Virus record (IMG/VR): IMGVR_UViG_3300046011_000062
Coordinates: 1 to 23,233 of that record
Length of the DNA: 23,233 bases
Direction: 5' to 3' (one strand)
Source: a virus
The notes beneath the pieces are model-generated. The model was not told the DNA's origin and did no database searches. It worked only from the letters and a program-made list of their open reading frames with translations. Positions within the stretch are counted from its first letter, which is position 1, and every line of letters starts with the position of its first letter. Position numbers and translations under genes: made by a program. This document shows, one piece after another, positions 1 through 8,236 of the stretch.

Positions 1-2425
1 AAACAGCAGTTGAACCAATTGAATATTGATTACTACCGCTAGTAGTAGAACCTCTTGCTAATATGTTATACGCCCCGCTGGCAGCACCCCCCACCCCCAT
101 ATACCCATTCACCGTCACAGTGTCGGTGGAGGCATCGCCAAGGGTGGTGTTGCCTGTTACGTTGGCATTGCCGTCTACGGTAAGTTTGTTTGTAGGCGAA
201 CTCGTCCCAATACCCAGACCTGTGCTGGTCAGGCGCATGAGTTCTGATGTGCCTTGTTTGAAAGCCAAGTTTTCACTTGTTCCTGTTTCCAGAGTCCACA
301 GCGGAGTTGAAGAACTCAAATCAGAACAAACTAGATTTACAACCCCTCCAGAAGCAGTGGAAAACCTAGTAATGTTTATGTCTGTGCCAGAAGTTTCTGT
401 TTCATTGATATGCAGCGTACAAGCTGGAGTGCTTGTACCTATACCCACAGTAGAGGTGCTTGCATCAACAAACAACATATGGGTGTTGTCTTCAGATTCA
501 ACTCTAAAGTCATAATTACCAGCCGCTTCGTTGAAAACAGCACCACCGTTAGCAGTGAGTGCTGTAGAGACTGTGACCGCCCCGGTGGAGTCCGTCAGGA
601 CGATAGCAGCCGTACCATCCTTGGCCTTGATGTTGGTGACCTCTAGGTTGGTCGTGTCGACCGTAGTACCAGAGATGGTGCCGTCAACATCCAGCGTTGT
701 AGAAGGAGACGCTTTGTTGATGCCAAGTCGGATGTTGGATGAGTCCCAGTACAGTTTGACATTCCCGCTGGTGTCATACATGGACACACCAGAAAGGTTG
801 TCAATCTTTAGCCCTTTGTAAGCAATTCCGCTTGCATACGTCTCGAATAACATTTCCCCGTTGCCACCGTTATCTGTCGTCTTGCCAGACACACGGGCAA
901 CATTCCGATATACGCCAGGGCCATCCTTGTTCTTAAAGGTCAGATAAGACGATCCAGATGTACTAGCAGTTGAATTGCCTACAAACAACGGAGAGCCGTC
1001 AGACGCATTCAGGCTTGTAGCTCCGTTTACCGTGGTAGACGTTCCATTCTCGGAGCCAATAGTGATGGTTGTAGTAGATCCAGATACACCGCCTGTCGCA
1101 ACATTAACAGTCTTGGTTGCGGCGTTCTCTGTGGCTCCAGAGGCAACATTCAGAGTATGGGTCTTCGTAGATTGATCGACCGTAATCGCACCAGTCTGTG
1201 ATGCCCCGCCAACAGTAAACGTGCCGCTGGTCTGAGACGTACCTAGTCCAATATTCTGCGTCGTAGCCGAGAAGGTAACAACTCCCGACGCAGTAAAAGC
1301 CGAGCCAACATCCACAGCACCAGTCGTGTCCGAGATTGACAAAGCGCTTACACCATCCTTGGCTTTGATGTTGGTGACTTCGATATTTGTAGTGTCAACC
1401 GTTGACGCATTGACCGTTGTAGAGGTCAGCGTTGTGATCGTGGTCGATCCAATCGTCCCACCTTGTATTTTGTCACCGCTAATCTGATCGTCAGCAAGAG
1501 TCAGCGTGCCAGCAGATACGTTCAGCGTTTTTCCTGCACCAACAGTAATGTCCGAGGTTGCAATAGTAGCGCCATCAATCGTCCCACCATTGATATCAGT
1601 GGTTGTCAGAATAGACGATGCAATCGTCATCACCCCAGTAGAGTCTGCGATAGATGCTGATGCAGTTCCGTCTTTAGCCTTGATATTGGTAACTTCTATA
1701 TTCGTCGTGTCAATCGTCGTTGAGTTAAACGTCGCAGCAGTAACAGTACCGTTTAGCGTGATGGTCGTACCAAACACAGAACCAATAGTAATCAGTGTGG
1801 TAGACAGTGACACCCCGTTAGTGCCAATATTAATAGTCTTGGTCGCACCGCTTTCAGTTGACCCAGACGCGACAGAAAAAGTGTGCCCCTTAGTTGACGG
1901 ATCAATCGTGATAAACCCAGTTTGGGAAATCCCACCGATAGTAAAGTTGCCAGTTGTTTGCGAGGTTCCAAGCGCGATATTTCCTGTCGTTGACAGCGTA
2001 AAGACTGTCGTGACGGTAACGGCTCCGGTTGAGTCAGCAATTGACATCGCAGCCGTGCCGTCTTTGGCTTTGATGTTTGTAACCTCGATATTGGTAGTAT
2101 CAATCGTAGCCCCACCAACCCAGCCAGTAGAGTCAAAGTAACCTATAGACACGCCACCAATCGCAATCCCAAGCTGATTAGCACCAGCACGATAGATGCC
2201 GGTATCGAGATCACCGTAAAACTGGACACCAGGAGCCGCAGCAGTTCCAGCAGGGACGACATACACATCCATCGAGCCTGACTGCCACTCTTTGAGATCA
2301 GCCATCATCTGCCGGATGGCGTTGTTGATCCCACTGGGCGCACACCCCTCGGCAATGTTGATGCCGTTGATGTCGGTGTTATCACCGGGAGTGGTGGAAA
2401 ACTCGCTGATCTTGGTCTTTGACAT
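1..2425 (-). CDS. Tail fiber / tail spike protein, partial (C-terminus beyond the left edge)
   Basis: This is an open frame of 808 codons from an ATG at 2425 with no stop before the window edge; I checked every codon triplet between 1981 and 1 for stops. The start is preceded by GGAG with 6 nt spacing, inside the last codons of the upstream gene. The N-terminus (about residues 1-50) carries GINNAIRQMMADLKEW, a sequence typical of virion-attachment domains of podovirus fibers. The rest is Thr/Ser/Gly/Ala-rich beta-repeat sequence, with a 15-residue linker present four times (DTTNIEVTNIKAKDG type) and a 78-residue module present twice. The final visible part has motifs such as VGIGTSTP and LGIGTSSP, common in phage fiber shafts that end in an autoproteolytic chaperone domain, which would lie outside the window. 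Inferred role: trimeric receptor-binding fiber. Confidence 0.9.
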   Translation of the reverse strand, partial: MSKTKISEFSTTPGDNTDINGINIAEGCAPSGINNAIRQMMADLKEWQSGSMDVYVVPAGTAAAPGVQFYGDLDTGIYRAGANQLGIAIGGVSIGYFDSTGWVGGATIDTTNIEVTNIKAKDGTAAMSIADSTGAVTVTTVFTLSTTGNIALGTSQTTGNFTIGGISQTGFITIDPSTKGHTFSVASGSTESGATKTINIGTNGVSLSTTLITIGSVFGTTITLNGTVTAATFNSTTIDTTNIEVTNIKAKDGTASASIADSTGVMTIASSILTTTDINGGTIDGATIATSDITVGAGKTLNVSAGTLTLADDQISGDKIQGGTIGSTTITTLTSTTVNASTVDTTNIEVTNIKAKDGVSALSISDTTGAVDVGSAFTASGVVTFSATTQNIGLGTSQTSGTFTVGGASQTGAITVDQSTKTHTLNVASGATENAATKTVNVATGGVSGSTTTITIGSENGTSTTVNGATSLNASDGSPLFVGNSTASTSGSSYLTFKNKDGPGVYRNVARVSGKTTDNGGNGEMLFETYASGIAYKGLKIDNLSGVSMYDTSGNVKLYWDSSNIRLGINKASPSTTLDVDGTISGTTVDTTNLEVTNIKAKDGTAAIVLTDSTGAVTVSTALTANGGAVFNEAAGNYDFRVESEDNTHMLFVDASTSTVGIGTSTPACTLHINETETSGTDINITRFSTASGGVVNLVCSDLSSSTPLWTLETGTSENLAFKQGTSELMRLTSTGLGIGTSSPTNKLTVDGNANVTGNTTLGDASTDTVTVNGYMGVGGAASGAYNILARGSTTSGSNQYSIGSTAV
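614..658 (-). repeat. Tail fiber linker repeat, copy 4 of 4
   Basis: Encodes DTTNLEVTNIKAKDG followed by TAAIVLTDSTGAV; one substitution (I to L) against the other copies. Confidence 0.85.
1022..1255 (-). repeat. Tail fiber 78-residue module, copy B
   Basis: Begins NIGLGTSQTSGTF and ends GTSTTVNG; partner of the module at 1748-1981 (53 of 78 identical residues by eye). Confidence 0.85.
1352..1396 (-). repeat. Tail fiber linker repeat, copy 3 of 4
   Basis: Encodes DTTNIEVTNIKAKDG followed by VSALSISDTTGAV. It precedes the second 78-residue module, as copy 1 precedes the first. Confidence 0.85.
1667..1711 (-). repeat. Tail fiber linker repeat, copy 2 of 4
   Basis: Encodes DTTNIEVTNIKAKDG followed by TASASIADSTGVM. 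The protein sequence is identical to copy 1 while codons differ at many third positions. Confidence 0.85.
1748..1981 (-). repeat. Tail fiber 78-residue module, copy A
   Basis: Begins NIALGTSQTTGNF and ends GTTITLNG. Aligned by eye without gaps to copy B at 1022-1255, 53 of 78 residues are identical. This suggests an internal duplication that has diverged. Confidence 0.85.
2057..2101 (-). repeat. Tail fiber linker repeat, copy 1 of 4
   Basis: Encodes DTTNIEVTNIKAKDG followed by TAAMSIADSTGAV. The same linker recurs at 1667-1711, 1352-1396 and 614-658. Confidence 0.85.
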
Positions 2426-2428
2426 GAT

Positions 2429-4408
2429 TTACTCCGGGTTCAATCCGAATACCGATCCATAACCTAGCCTCATTGCTCGACGCTGAAGTTCTTGTGAGAT
2501 CGGAATAAGTTCTGCGTTGTTTGCTCGGCGCATCATCCTGGCAGCGAGCTTTGGATCAAGCATTGCATCAACAATAATCTCTCTAATCTTGTCATCTGGC
2601 CCTGAAAATAGCCAGTTAAAAGCAAGCGCACCTTGCCTCATAGCGGCAGGAACTTCACCGAACATTTGTTTGCCAATAGACGCGCCAATAAAGTTAGCAA
2701 TCGACATGTTCTTAAACGTATTCGACCCAGGTTCAGCAGTTAGACGAATTGTCGCACCTTCGTCTAGATCTTTGCCAACACGCCGCAACACAGCAACCTG
2801 TGTATCTGACAGCTTTGTGTCTTCGCCAAGATTCCTCAACGCTCTGACAAAACTAGGCTGCGACAGCATAAATTGACTAGCCTCTGTTGGCTCAGTCATC
2901 ACAGGAACTGTACCAGTTACCTTGGTGCGGAATGCCTGTGCTTCTTCCATACTCTCAATGGCCTTACTGGAAGCCGCATACTTTCTAAGATACTCACGAT
3001 ACCCCGGAGCCGCCGACTCAATCGTTTCATCGACAGCCCGAATAACACTTTCAAGCTGAGGCTTGGCGGCCTTAAAAGCGCCAGAAGTTGGCCCTCCGCT
3101 ATTGGATTTATCAAGAAGCCCCTGGGCGGCGATACGCAGGTCTTTTCGTATCTCATAAAGCTCATCAGGGGTTCTAGCGTTTGCGACTTCAGCCCTAGCG
3201 TCTTCCAACACCTGTTTGACAGTTTTGCGCTTGCCAACAGGCGAGGCTAGGATGTCATCAATTGTCTTGTTTACGTTAAGCGCAATAGCAGACTCGAAAG
3301 TTTCTGGAGATACCGTTACGTTAGCAAATGCTTGATCCCTCAACGGAGTGGTGACTTCATCGCGCTTAACCTTCGCCGCTGCAAGCGCCTCCTCATCTTT
3401 TGCCATGCGATCTAGGATTTTCGACCTAGCTTGATTGGCTTGCATTTGCTGTGCCGCGAACCGTCCAGTCGTATCAATACTGCGAACGGCAGGGACAGCT
3501 CCAGCCAATCCAATATCACGAGACGCCTGTGCAGTCGTAGGCTGATACCCAGGGACTCCTGGTTGATATGCTTCCATTCTTTGTGCTGCTGCTTCAGGAT
3601 CTCTTGCAAGTTGACGTAGCACGTTGCCAACAATCACCTCGCGCCCTCCCTCAGTAAACGGTCTGACAAGTTCTCGTCCACCTCGCAACGCTGCGCCTCC
3701 AGCGGTGGCAGCAGCAGCCCCAGCCGACGGAGCCAGCATCCCAGCTCCAAGGCCAGCAAGAACTTGTTCAACAGGCCCAGCGCCTTCTTCTCGCGTAAGA
3801 GCAGACGCACCAGCAGCAGCACCACCAGCAGCAGCTTGGAATCGAGGAGATTGAGTCAGTAACTCTTTTACCGCTTGCCCACCAGCAGCGGAAGGCGCGA
3901 ATTGCTCAACCGCTTGCGTTGCAGTCGGAGGAGTGACCATGGCCCCAGGTAACATTCGTCCGATACCTGCACCGCCAAGCACGCCGAATCCAGCGCCAGC
4001 AATATCTTGCACAACTCGCTCTTGAGGCGTCTTAGGCTCAGGCACTCCTGCTTTAGTCAGCAATGCTTGCTGTGCTTGAGATGGCATCGGAAGATTGCCG
4101 CCAAGCATGTTGACAAGCGACACAAGCGCATCAGAAGCCATCGTGGGCAAACTAAGCCCACCTGTAACAGCGGATCGACCAGTCAACCCAAGTTGCCGTC
4201 CAATCTGGCTCATAAGTTCTTGCGGGCGCTCCGGCGTTACAGCCTCGGCTACTTGTTTGGCCCCAGAAGCTACTGATTGAATGACCCGTTCGCCAGGCGA
4301 CATTTCGCCAGAGATGATTCGCAAGCCTTCTGTTGAAACATCCTTCAGCCGCCCCGCAGCAACAGCCTCAAGGTCTTTATCTGATAGCTTAGTTAGATCA
4401 ACCATCAT
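2429..4408 (-). CDS. Large internal virion / ejection-type structural protein (659 aa)
   Basis: I do not recognise a named family with certainty. The N-terminus (LTKLSDKDLEAVAAGRLKDV, residues 5-24) resembles a short helical motif found at the start of many podovirus internal virion proteins. Residues 135-160 and 190-245 are very rich in Gly and Ala and could be membrane-active or flexible. The rest, from about residue 250, is predicted helical and charged, with no Cys and no visible enzymatic motif. The start overlaps the upstream stop as ATGA at 4408-4405; a second ATG follows directly. Its size and place between other virion proteins and the tail fiber suggest a protein carried in the head and ejected with the DNA (inference from position, not from a catalytic signature). 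Confidence 0.7.
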   Translation of the reverse strand: MMVDLTKLSDKDLEAVAAGRLKDVSTEGLRIISGEMSPGERVIQSVASGAKQVAEAVTPERPQELMSQIGRQLGLTGRSAVTGGLSLPTMASDALVSLVNMLGGNLPMPSQAQQALLTKAGVPEPKTPQERVVQDIAGAGFGVLGGAGIGRMLPGAMVTPPTATQAVEQFAPSAAGGQAVKELLTQSPRFQAAAGGAAAGASALTREEGAGPVEQVLAGLGAGMLAPSAGAAAATAGGAALRGGRELVRPFTEGGREVIVGNVLRQLARDPEAAAQRMEAYQPGVPGYQPTTAQASRDIGLAGAVPAVRSIDTTGRFAAQQMQANQARSKILDRMAKDEEALAAAKVKRDEVTTPLRDQAFANVTVSPETFESAIALNVNKTIDDILASPVGKRKTVKQVLEDARAEVANARTPDELYEIRKDLRIAAQGLLDKSNSGGPTSGAFKAAKPQLESVIRAVDETIESAAPGYREYLRKYAASSKAIESMEEAQAFRTKVTGTVPVMTEPTEASQFMLSQPSFVRALRNLGEDTKLSDTQVAVLRRVGKDLDEGATIRLTAEPGSNTFKNMSIANFIGASIGKQMFGEVPAAMRQGALAFNWLFSGPDDKIREIIVDAMLDPKLAARMMRRANNAELIPISQELQRRAMRLGYGSVFGLNPE

Positions 4409-5619
4409 TGCCCCCTACGTCTGCGGAGTTCTTCAGATGCTTGCCGTTGAATATCTTGCATGTTTAACGCCCCAGGAGCCTCTTGCGGTAGGTTAGTCAA
4501 GATATCTGCCAACGGGTTCGTTAGGAAAGAACCGTCGCCACCAAGCTGCCTAGACAAAGCGGCATAGGGCGCTTTCTGTGCCTCAATGGATTGCGCCCTA
4601 GATTTAATCTGCTCAGTAACAACAGATAACAATTGATTCCGCTCACTTGGCAACAATGTCTCACCGTTAAACACACTTTGTGCCACAGCGCGAATTCTGT
4701 CAGGAATTGACCTATTGCCAAGGATCGTGTTTTTGTCGCCTTCTTGAACAGCCCCAGACGGGTCGTAAATCTTGCCAACAGCGTAAATCAACGCTCCATC
4801 GGCAGCTTTATTGCCAGCATTGCCCTGTCGCACAGCATTAACGGCAGCAGAATACCTGTCACGCACTTCCAAAGCACCAACGTCTTTAAGAACAGATCTC
4901 CAGTCACCAAGAATCCCAGACTGAGCTTTAGCGATAGCGGTAGGATCTTTCAAGTCAACAGCGATTTTCGGAGACTTAAGCTCCTCTTTACGGTCAATGT
5001 AATTCTGAACTTGTTTGCGTTGATCTGGAGATAATTCGTTGACCGGCAAGTTAATACCAAGAACTTGCATGGCTTCTAAAACACTTCCAGCAGGCTTTTG
5101 CTCTTTAGGCCCACCGGCAATAGGAACCAACCCTTGTGGCGTCCTTTCAAATACTTGTTGCCCTTCGCTCACCGTAATACGCTCAGGAGCCCGCATCTTG
5201 GCGCTGGTTTCAATCCCGCTCATAAGCTGCTGAAACTGTTGCGGAGACATTATCCCGGCAAGCGTAGCCTGCGCTTGCTGATCCCCAGCCGCAGCCGCAG
5301 GAGCCAACTGCTGCACAGCCTGCTGCATCTGCTGAGCCCGCTGCTGCTCTTGGAGCTTCCGCATCATCTCCATTTCCTGGAGACGCTGCTGATACGTCCG
5401 CTGATACGCTTCCTGACCAGCCATCAGTCCTTGTACCAGACCAGCACCCGTGCCCGTTCTGACAGCAGACGGTGCCCCAGCAGCCAGCAGACCTAGACCC
5501 AGGTTCAGCAACCCAGATCGTTGCGCCTGACTCTGTAGCCTTTGGGCTTCATCTGCACCCAGCAGCCCCTCAGCGTAAGAGGGTGCCTGGGGAAACAACA
5601 AACTTGCTAGACCGTCCAT
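4405..5619 (-). CDS. Internal virion / structural protein, Gln-rich (404 aa)
   Basis: The function is not recognised from sequence alone. The N-terminal part (residues 1-70) has a short hydrophobic Gly/Leu stretch around SGLLNLGLGLLAAGAP. Residues about 70-115 are a Gln/Arg/Met-rich likely coiled coil. The C-terminal half, with GALIYAVGKIYDPSGAVQEGD, is more conserved-looking; this signature appears in structural proteins of many aquatic podoviruses. The start at 5619 has GAGG with 5 nt spacing, overlapping the end of the upstream gene by a few bases only. It ends in an ATGA overlap with the 659-aa gene, so the two are probably translated together and used together in the particle. Confidence 0.7.
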   Translation of the reverse strand: MDGLASLLFPQAPSYAEGLLGADEAQRLQSQAQRSGLLNLGLGLLAAGAPSAVRTGTGAGLVQGLMAGQEAYQRTYQQRLQEMEMMRKLQEQQRAQQMQQAVQQLAPAAAAGDQQAQATLAGIMSPQQFQQLMSGIETSAKMRAPERITVSEGQQVFERTPQGLVPIAGGPKEQKPAGSVLEAMQVLGINLPVNELSPDQRKQVQNYIDRKEELKSPKIAVDLKDPTAIAKAQSGILGDWRSVLKDVGALEVRDRYSAAVNAVRQGNAGNKAADGALIYAVGKIYDPSGAVQEGDKNTILGNRSIPDRIRAVAQSVFNGETLLPSERNQLLSVVTEQIKSRAQSIEAQKAPYAALSRQLGGDGSFLTNPLADILTNLPQEAPGALNMQDIQRQASEELRRRRGQ

Positions 5620-5626
5620 GATTGCC

Positions 5627-7300
5627 TCACAGCAGCGAAATAGGTTGACGCTGGACTAATTTCGGAGCCAGCAGAGATGCAACAGGCCCAACAATGTCAG
5701 GAGCCTTGCCAGCAGATACGCCGGCTTGCGGAGCTGCTTGGCCTCTATTCGCAAGCAACGCACCTAGAGCTGTACTCGCAAGCGAACCAAACGGAGACCC
5801 CTGCGTAGTTGTTGCCGCCGCATCCCCGCCACCGAACAAGTCTTTCAACCCCGGGACACTCGACAACGGGATAGCACCAAGCGCCCCCATACCTGCACCG
5901 GTCACAGCGCCTTTGGTTACAAACTCTACAAAGTCACGCACAGTTGCGCCTTTGCCAAGACTACTAATCGGAGAAGAAGTAATCGGGGCTTGATTAACAG
6001 TCAGGTCAGGCATCGGCCCATAGCCTTCATTCCCCAGCAGCACAGACTTATCTGCATTGCCTGTCTGCAAGAGTGGCCCAACAAATTCTGTCGGAGCCCC
6101 ACCAAAACCACCCATCGACCCTTCTATCTGGCCAAGCGTACTTGCAGCATCCCCAGGAGTGATCGTCTCCCACCACTGCGTCGGCCCCATCCCACCATAA
6201 CCTGTATCGCTAAACAACATCGACTTATCGAGATTGCCAAGCGCAGGCTGTACTTGAGGTTGCGGCATGACATCTAACCGGAGATCTGGAACCCCGGGCA
6301 TACTAGAAGGCAACGGTATCCCCATAGATGCTTCTAGGAGGCCCAGATTGGATGCTGCTACGTCTGGCGGGATTACGTTCGACAGGTCGCCCATAGAGGC
6401 TTCTATAAGGCCAAGATTGGATGCAGCCATCTCTGGAGCAATACCAGCTAGACCAGCAAGGTCTGCGGCTTGTGCAGCGGTTATAGCCTCGTCAAACGGC
6501 ATACCAACCCCGAACGAGGTAGGCATAGACTCAACAATTGGAGCTGGTTGCAAATATCCACTAACAGCACCGCCAAGCGCCCCGCGAATAATATCTTGCG
6601 TATCTTTCCCTTGAATTGCTGGCAACGCAGCACCCGCTACAGCACCGGCGCCTGTAGACCCCAACAACCCAGCGCCAGCAGGGCCAAGCGCCATCCCACC
6701 GACACTTGTCAACAACGCTGTGTTAGCAGCCTTTGCTAAAGCGTCAAGAACTTTGTCTGCGGAATAACTTCCGAGCAATGTACCAGAAGGGTATGCGCTA
6801 ACTTCTGTACCGCCTGGGCGAACCGTTAAAGCAAAATTTGTAGCAGGGCCAGCGGTTGTCGGGAAAGCATCAAGCGGATTAAATAAAATACCCGGTCCAT
6901 ATCCTGGGTCTTGAGCTTTTATGTACTCAGGATTAGCGCCTAGTTCTGTTAAAACTTTGGCTAATTTTTCCCCAACGAAAAACTTGCCAACTTCTTCAAC
7001 CCTGTAGCCAGAACCTTCCCCGCCTGAATCAGGAACTTGCCCCTCAACAGGACGAACAAACCTAGCTTCATTTTCTGTTAGGTTTCTTCCTAAAGATGGG
7101 CTGTACCATCCAATTTGAGGGTAATTTGGGACTTGTATTTCATTATAAACAGGCTCGTCAGCTTGATAACCGACAAATTGATACCCGGTTTTTGTCCCAA
7201 CCGGAGTTGGACTATAAGCAGGCGTTACTCTTGTTTCATCTAATGTTTTTGGAGCCGCTTGTTGAAGCAGTTCTTGAATTTTCCCAGCATCAACAGCCAT
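5627..7300 (-). CDS. Structural protein with internal short repeats (557 aa), probable internal virion or tail protein
   Basis: No enzyme motif is visible. Residues about 1-180 contain Tyr/Pro/Gly-rich sequence (TPVGTKTGYQFVGYQADEP). A Gly/Ala hydrophobic stretch at roughly residues 195-235 could contact a membrane. The middle carries three copies of a short motif with consensus P-x-x-AAS-x-LG-x-(I/L)E-x-SMG, interleaved with two copies of a GN-x-DKS-x-L-x(5)-GYG-x-M motif. The C-terminus is again Gly/Ala-rich. The start at 7300 follows GGGAGG with 6 nt spacing; that Shine-Dalgarno is formed by the last two Gly codons and the stop of the upstream gene. The upstream protein ends with the same SMG motif, which ties the two products together. 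The exact role is unknown. Confidence 0.7.
   Translation of the reverse strand: MAVDAGKIQELLQQAAPKTLDETRVTPAYSPTPVGTKTGYQFVGYQADEPVYNEIQVPNYPQIGWYSPSLGRNLTENEARFVRPVEGQVPDSGGEGSGYRVEEVGKFFVGEKLAKVLTELGANPEYIKAQDPGYGPGILFNPLDAFPTTAGPATNFALTVRPGGTEVSAYPSGTLLGSYSADKVLDALAKAANTALLTSVGGMALGPAGAGLLGSTGAGAVAGAALPAIQGKDTQDIIRGALGGAVSGYLQPAPIVESMPTSFGVGMPFDEAITAAQAADLAGLAGIAPEMAASNLGLIEASMGDLSNVIPPDVAASNLGLLEASMGIPLPSSMPGVPDLRLDVMPQPQVQPALGNLDKSMLFSDTGYGGMGPTQWWETITPGDAASTLGQIEGSMGGFGGAPTEFVGPLLQTGNADKSVLLGNEGYGPMPDLTVNQAPITSSPISSLGKGATVRDFVEFVTKGAVTGAGMGALGAIPLSSVPGLKDLFGGGDAAATTTQGSPFGSLASTALGALLANRGQAAPQAGVSAGKAPDIVGPVASLLAPKLVQRQPISLL
6111..6158 (-). repeat. SMG motif copy in the 557-aa protein
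   Basis: Encodes TPGDAASTLGQIEGSMGG, the most diverged copy in this gene. It matches the C-terminus of the neighbouring 310-aa protein in ending SMGG. Confidence 0.7.
6321..6371 (-). repeat. SMG motif copy in the 557-aa protein
   Basis: Encodes PPDVAASNLGLLEASMG, nearly identical to the preceding copy and 23 codons downstream of it. Confidence 0.75.
6390..6436 (-). repeat. SMG motif copy in the 557-aa protein
   Basis: Encodes PEMAASNLGLIEASMG. Related copies are at 6321-6371, 6111-6158 and 7310-7356. Confidence 0.75.
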
Positions 7301-7302
7301 GA

Positions 7303-8235
7303 TTAGCCTCCCATCGACCGCTCAACAGTCGCCAAATTCGCCGCAGCCTGGGCAGGAGTTACGCCATACGAGTTAGTGCCGCCGCCAAACTGTCCTTTTA
7401 AAAAATCAAACAAAGCCGTTCCAGCAGTGCCCAACTGACTTAGAGCAGCTTTCAATGGGCTGTTAGGGTCAGTTAGCAGCGTACTTCCGACAAGTGCACC
7501 ACCTAACCCTTCCAACAGTTTGTTAGGCTCGTAAGTGGTTGTGACTTGTTGCCCAGCAGGGGCGCTATATACGGACGATAGATAGCTTTGCAGGTTGGCG
7601 TAAGGCTGCATTTCCTGAGCCTGGAACTTAGCCATCTCACCAGCGAGCTTTTCTCGCTCGTAGGTTTCTTGTGCTTGCCCAACACTCAACAATTTGTTGA
7701 TGTCGTAATACTCAAGATTTGCAAGGTTCTGAGCGTTTTGCAAAGCAGCTTGTTGACGCTCACGCTCAGACTCATACCCCTTGAATGCCAGCGTCCCGCC
7801 AATGTTGGACAACTGCTCGGCAAGTTGATTGGTTGCCCTCGCCTGCAACTGCTGCATAGCTCCAGACCCGTATCGGCCAGCACGAGATGCTTGAGACGAT
7901 AGGTTAGCCATTGCATCTTGGAAGCTCTGTGTAATAGGAGCAGTTGCTGACTTGAATGCGCCCTCAAAGAACGGGTTCATCCCAAGATACTCGCCGCGCA
8001 ATGTCTTGCCAGCAGTAAGAGCAGCAGCGTCTGCAAGAGTGCTAGTGGACTGCGCCTGTGTTTTGGCAAGGTCAAGTGCGCTCTTTGTGGCCGGGTCTTG
8101 GCTTACATACCAATTGCCACTGTAAACGTCAGGGCCCTTAAGATTAAACAGCCGTTGAGCCTCTGTAAGCCCTGTATTGATATACGACTGCGTACCAGGA
8201 GCAGAACTAACAACAGATGATTGTGGGCCACTCAT
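7303..8235 (-). CDS. Structural protein (310 aa), probable internal virion or tail-assembly protein
   Basis: The frame is open further upstream (to 8286), but the ATG at 8235 has GAGG with 6 nt spacing and lies just after the upstream stop at 8237, so it is the better start. The product begins MSGPQSSVVSS. It contains a segment around SSQASRAGRYGSGAMQQLQA (about residues 110-130) followed by long Gln/Glu/Arg-rich helices (about 130-215), a layout seen in structural proteins of many aquatic podoviruses next to the fiber genes. The Gly/Ala C-terminal part ends exactly with TPAQAAANLATVERSMGG, a motif that the next gene product carries three times internally. No catalytic residues are recognisable. 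Confidence 0.7.
   Translation of the reverse strand: MSGPQSSVVSSAPGTQSYINTGLTEAQRLFNLKGPDVYSGNWYVSQDPATKSALDLAKTQAQSTSTLADAAALTAGKTLRGEYLGMNPFFEGAFKSATAPITQSFQDAMANLSSQASRAGRYGSGAMQQLQARATNQLAEQLSNIGGTLAFKGYESERERQQAALQNAQNLANLEYYDINKLLSVGQAQETYEREKLAGEMAKFQAQEMQPYANLQSYLSSVYSAPAGQQVTTTYEPNKLLEGLGGALVGSTLLTDPNSPLKAALSQLGTAGTALFDFLKGQFGGGTNSYGVTPAQAAANLATVERSMGG
7310..7356 (-). repeat. C-terminal SMG motif of the 310-aa protein
   Basis: Encodes TPAQAAANLATVERSMG and ends one Gly before the stop codon. It matches the internal motifs of the adjacent 557-aa protein. Confidence 0.75.
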
Positions 8236-8236
8236 A

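Noticed and set aside
1506-2141. Plus-strand ORF of 211 codons within the tail fiber region.
   Set aside because: It is Val/Pro/Ser-rich antisense of the fiber repeats; the minus frame is open for more than 800 codons with clear fiber motifs.
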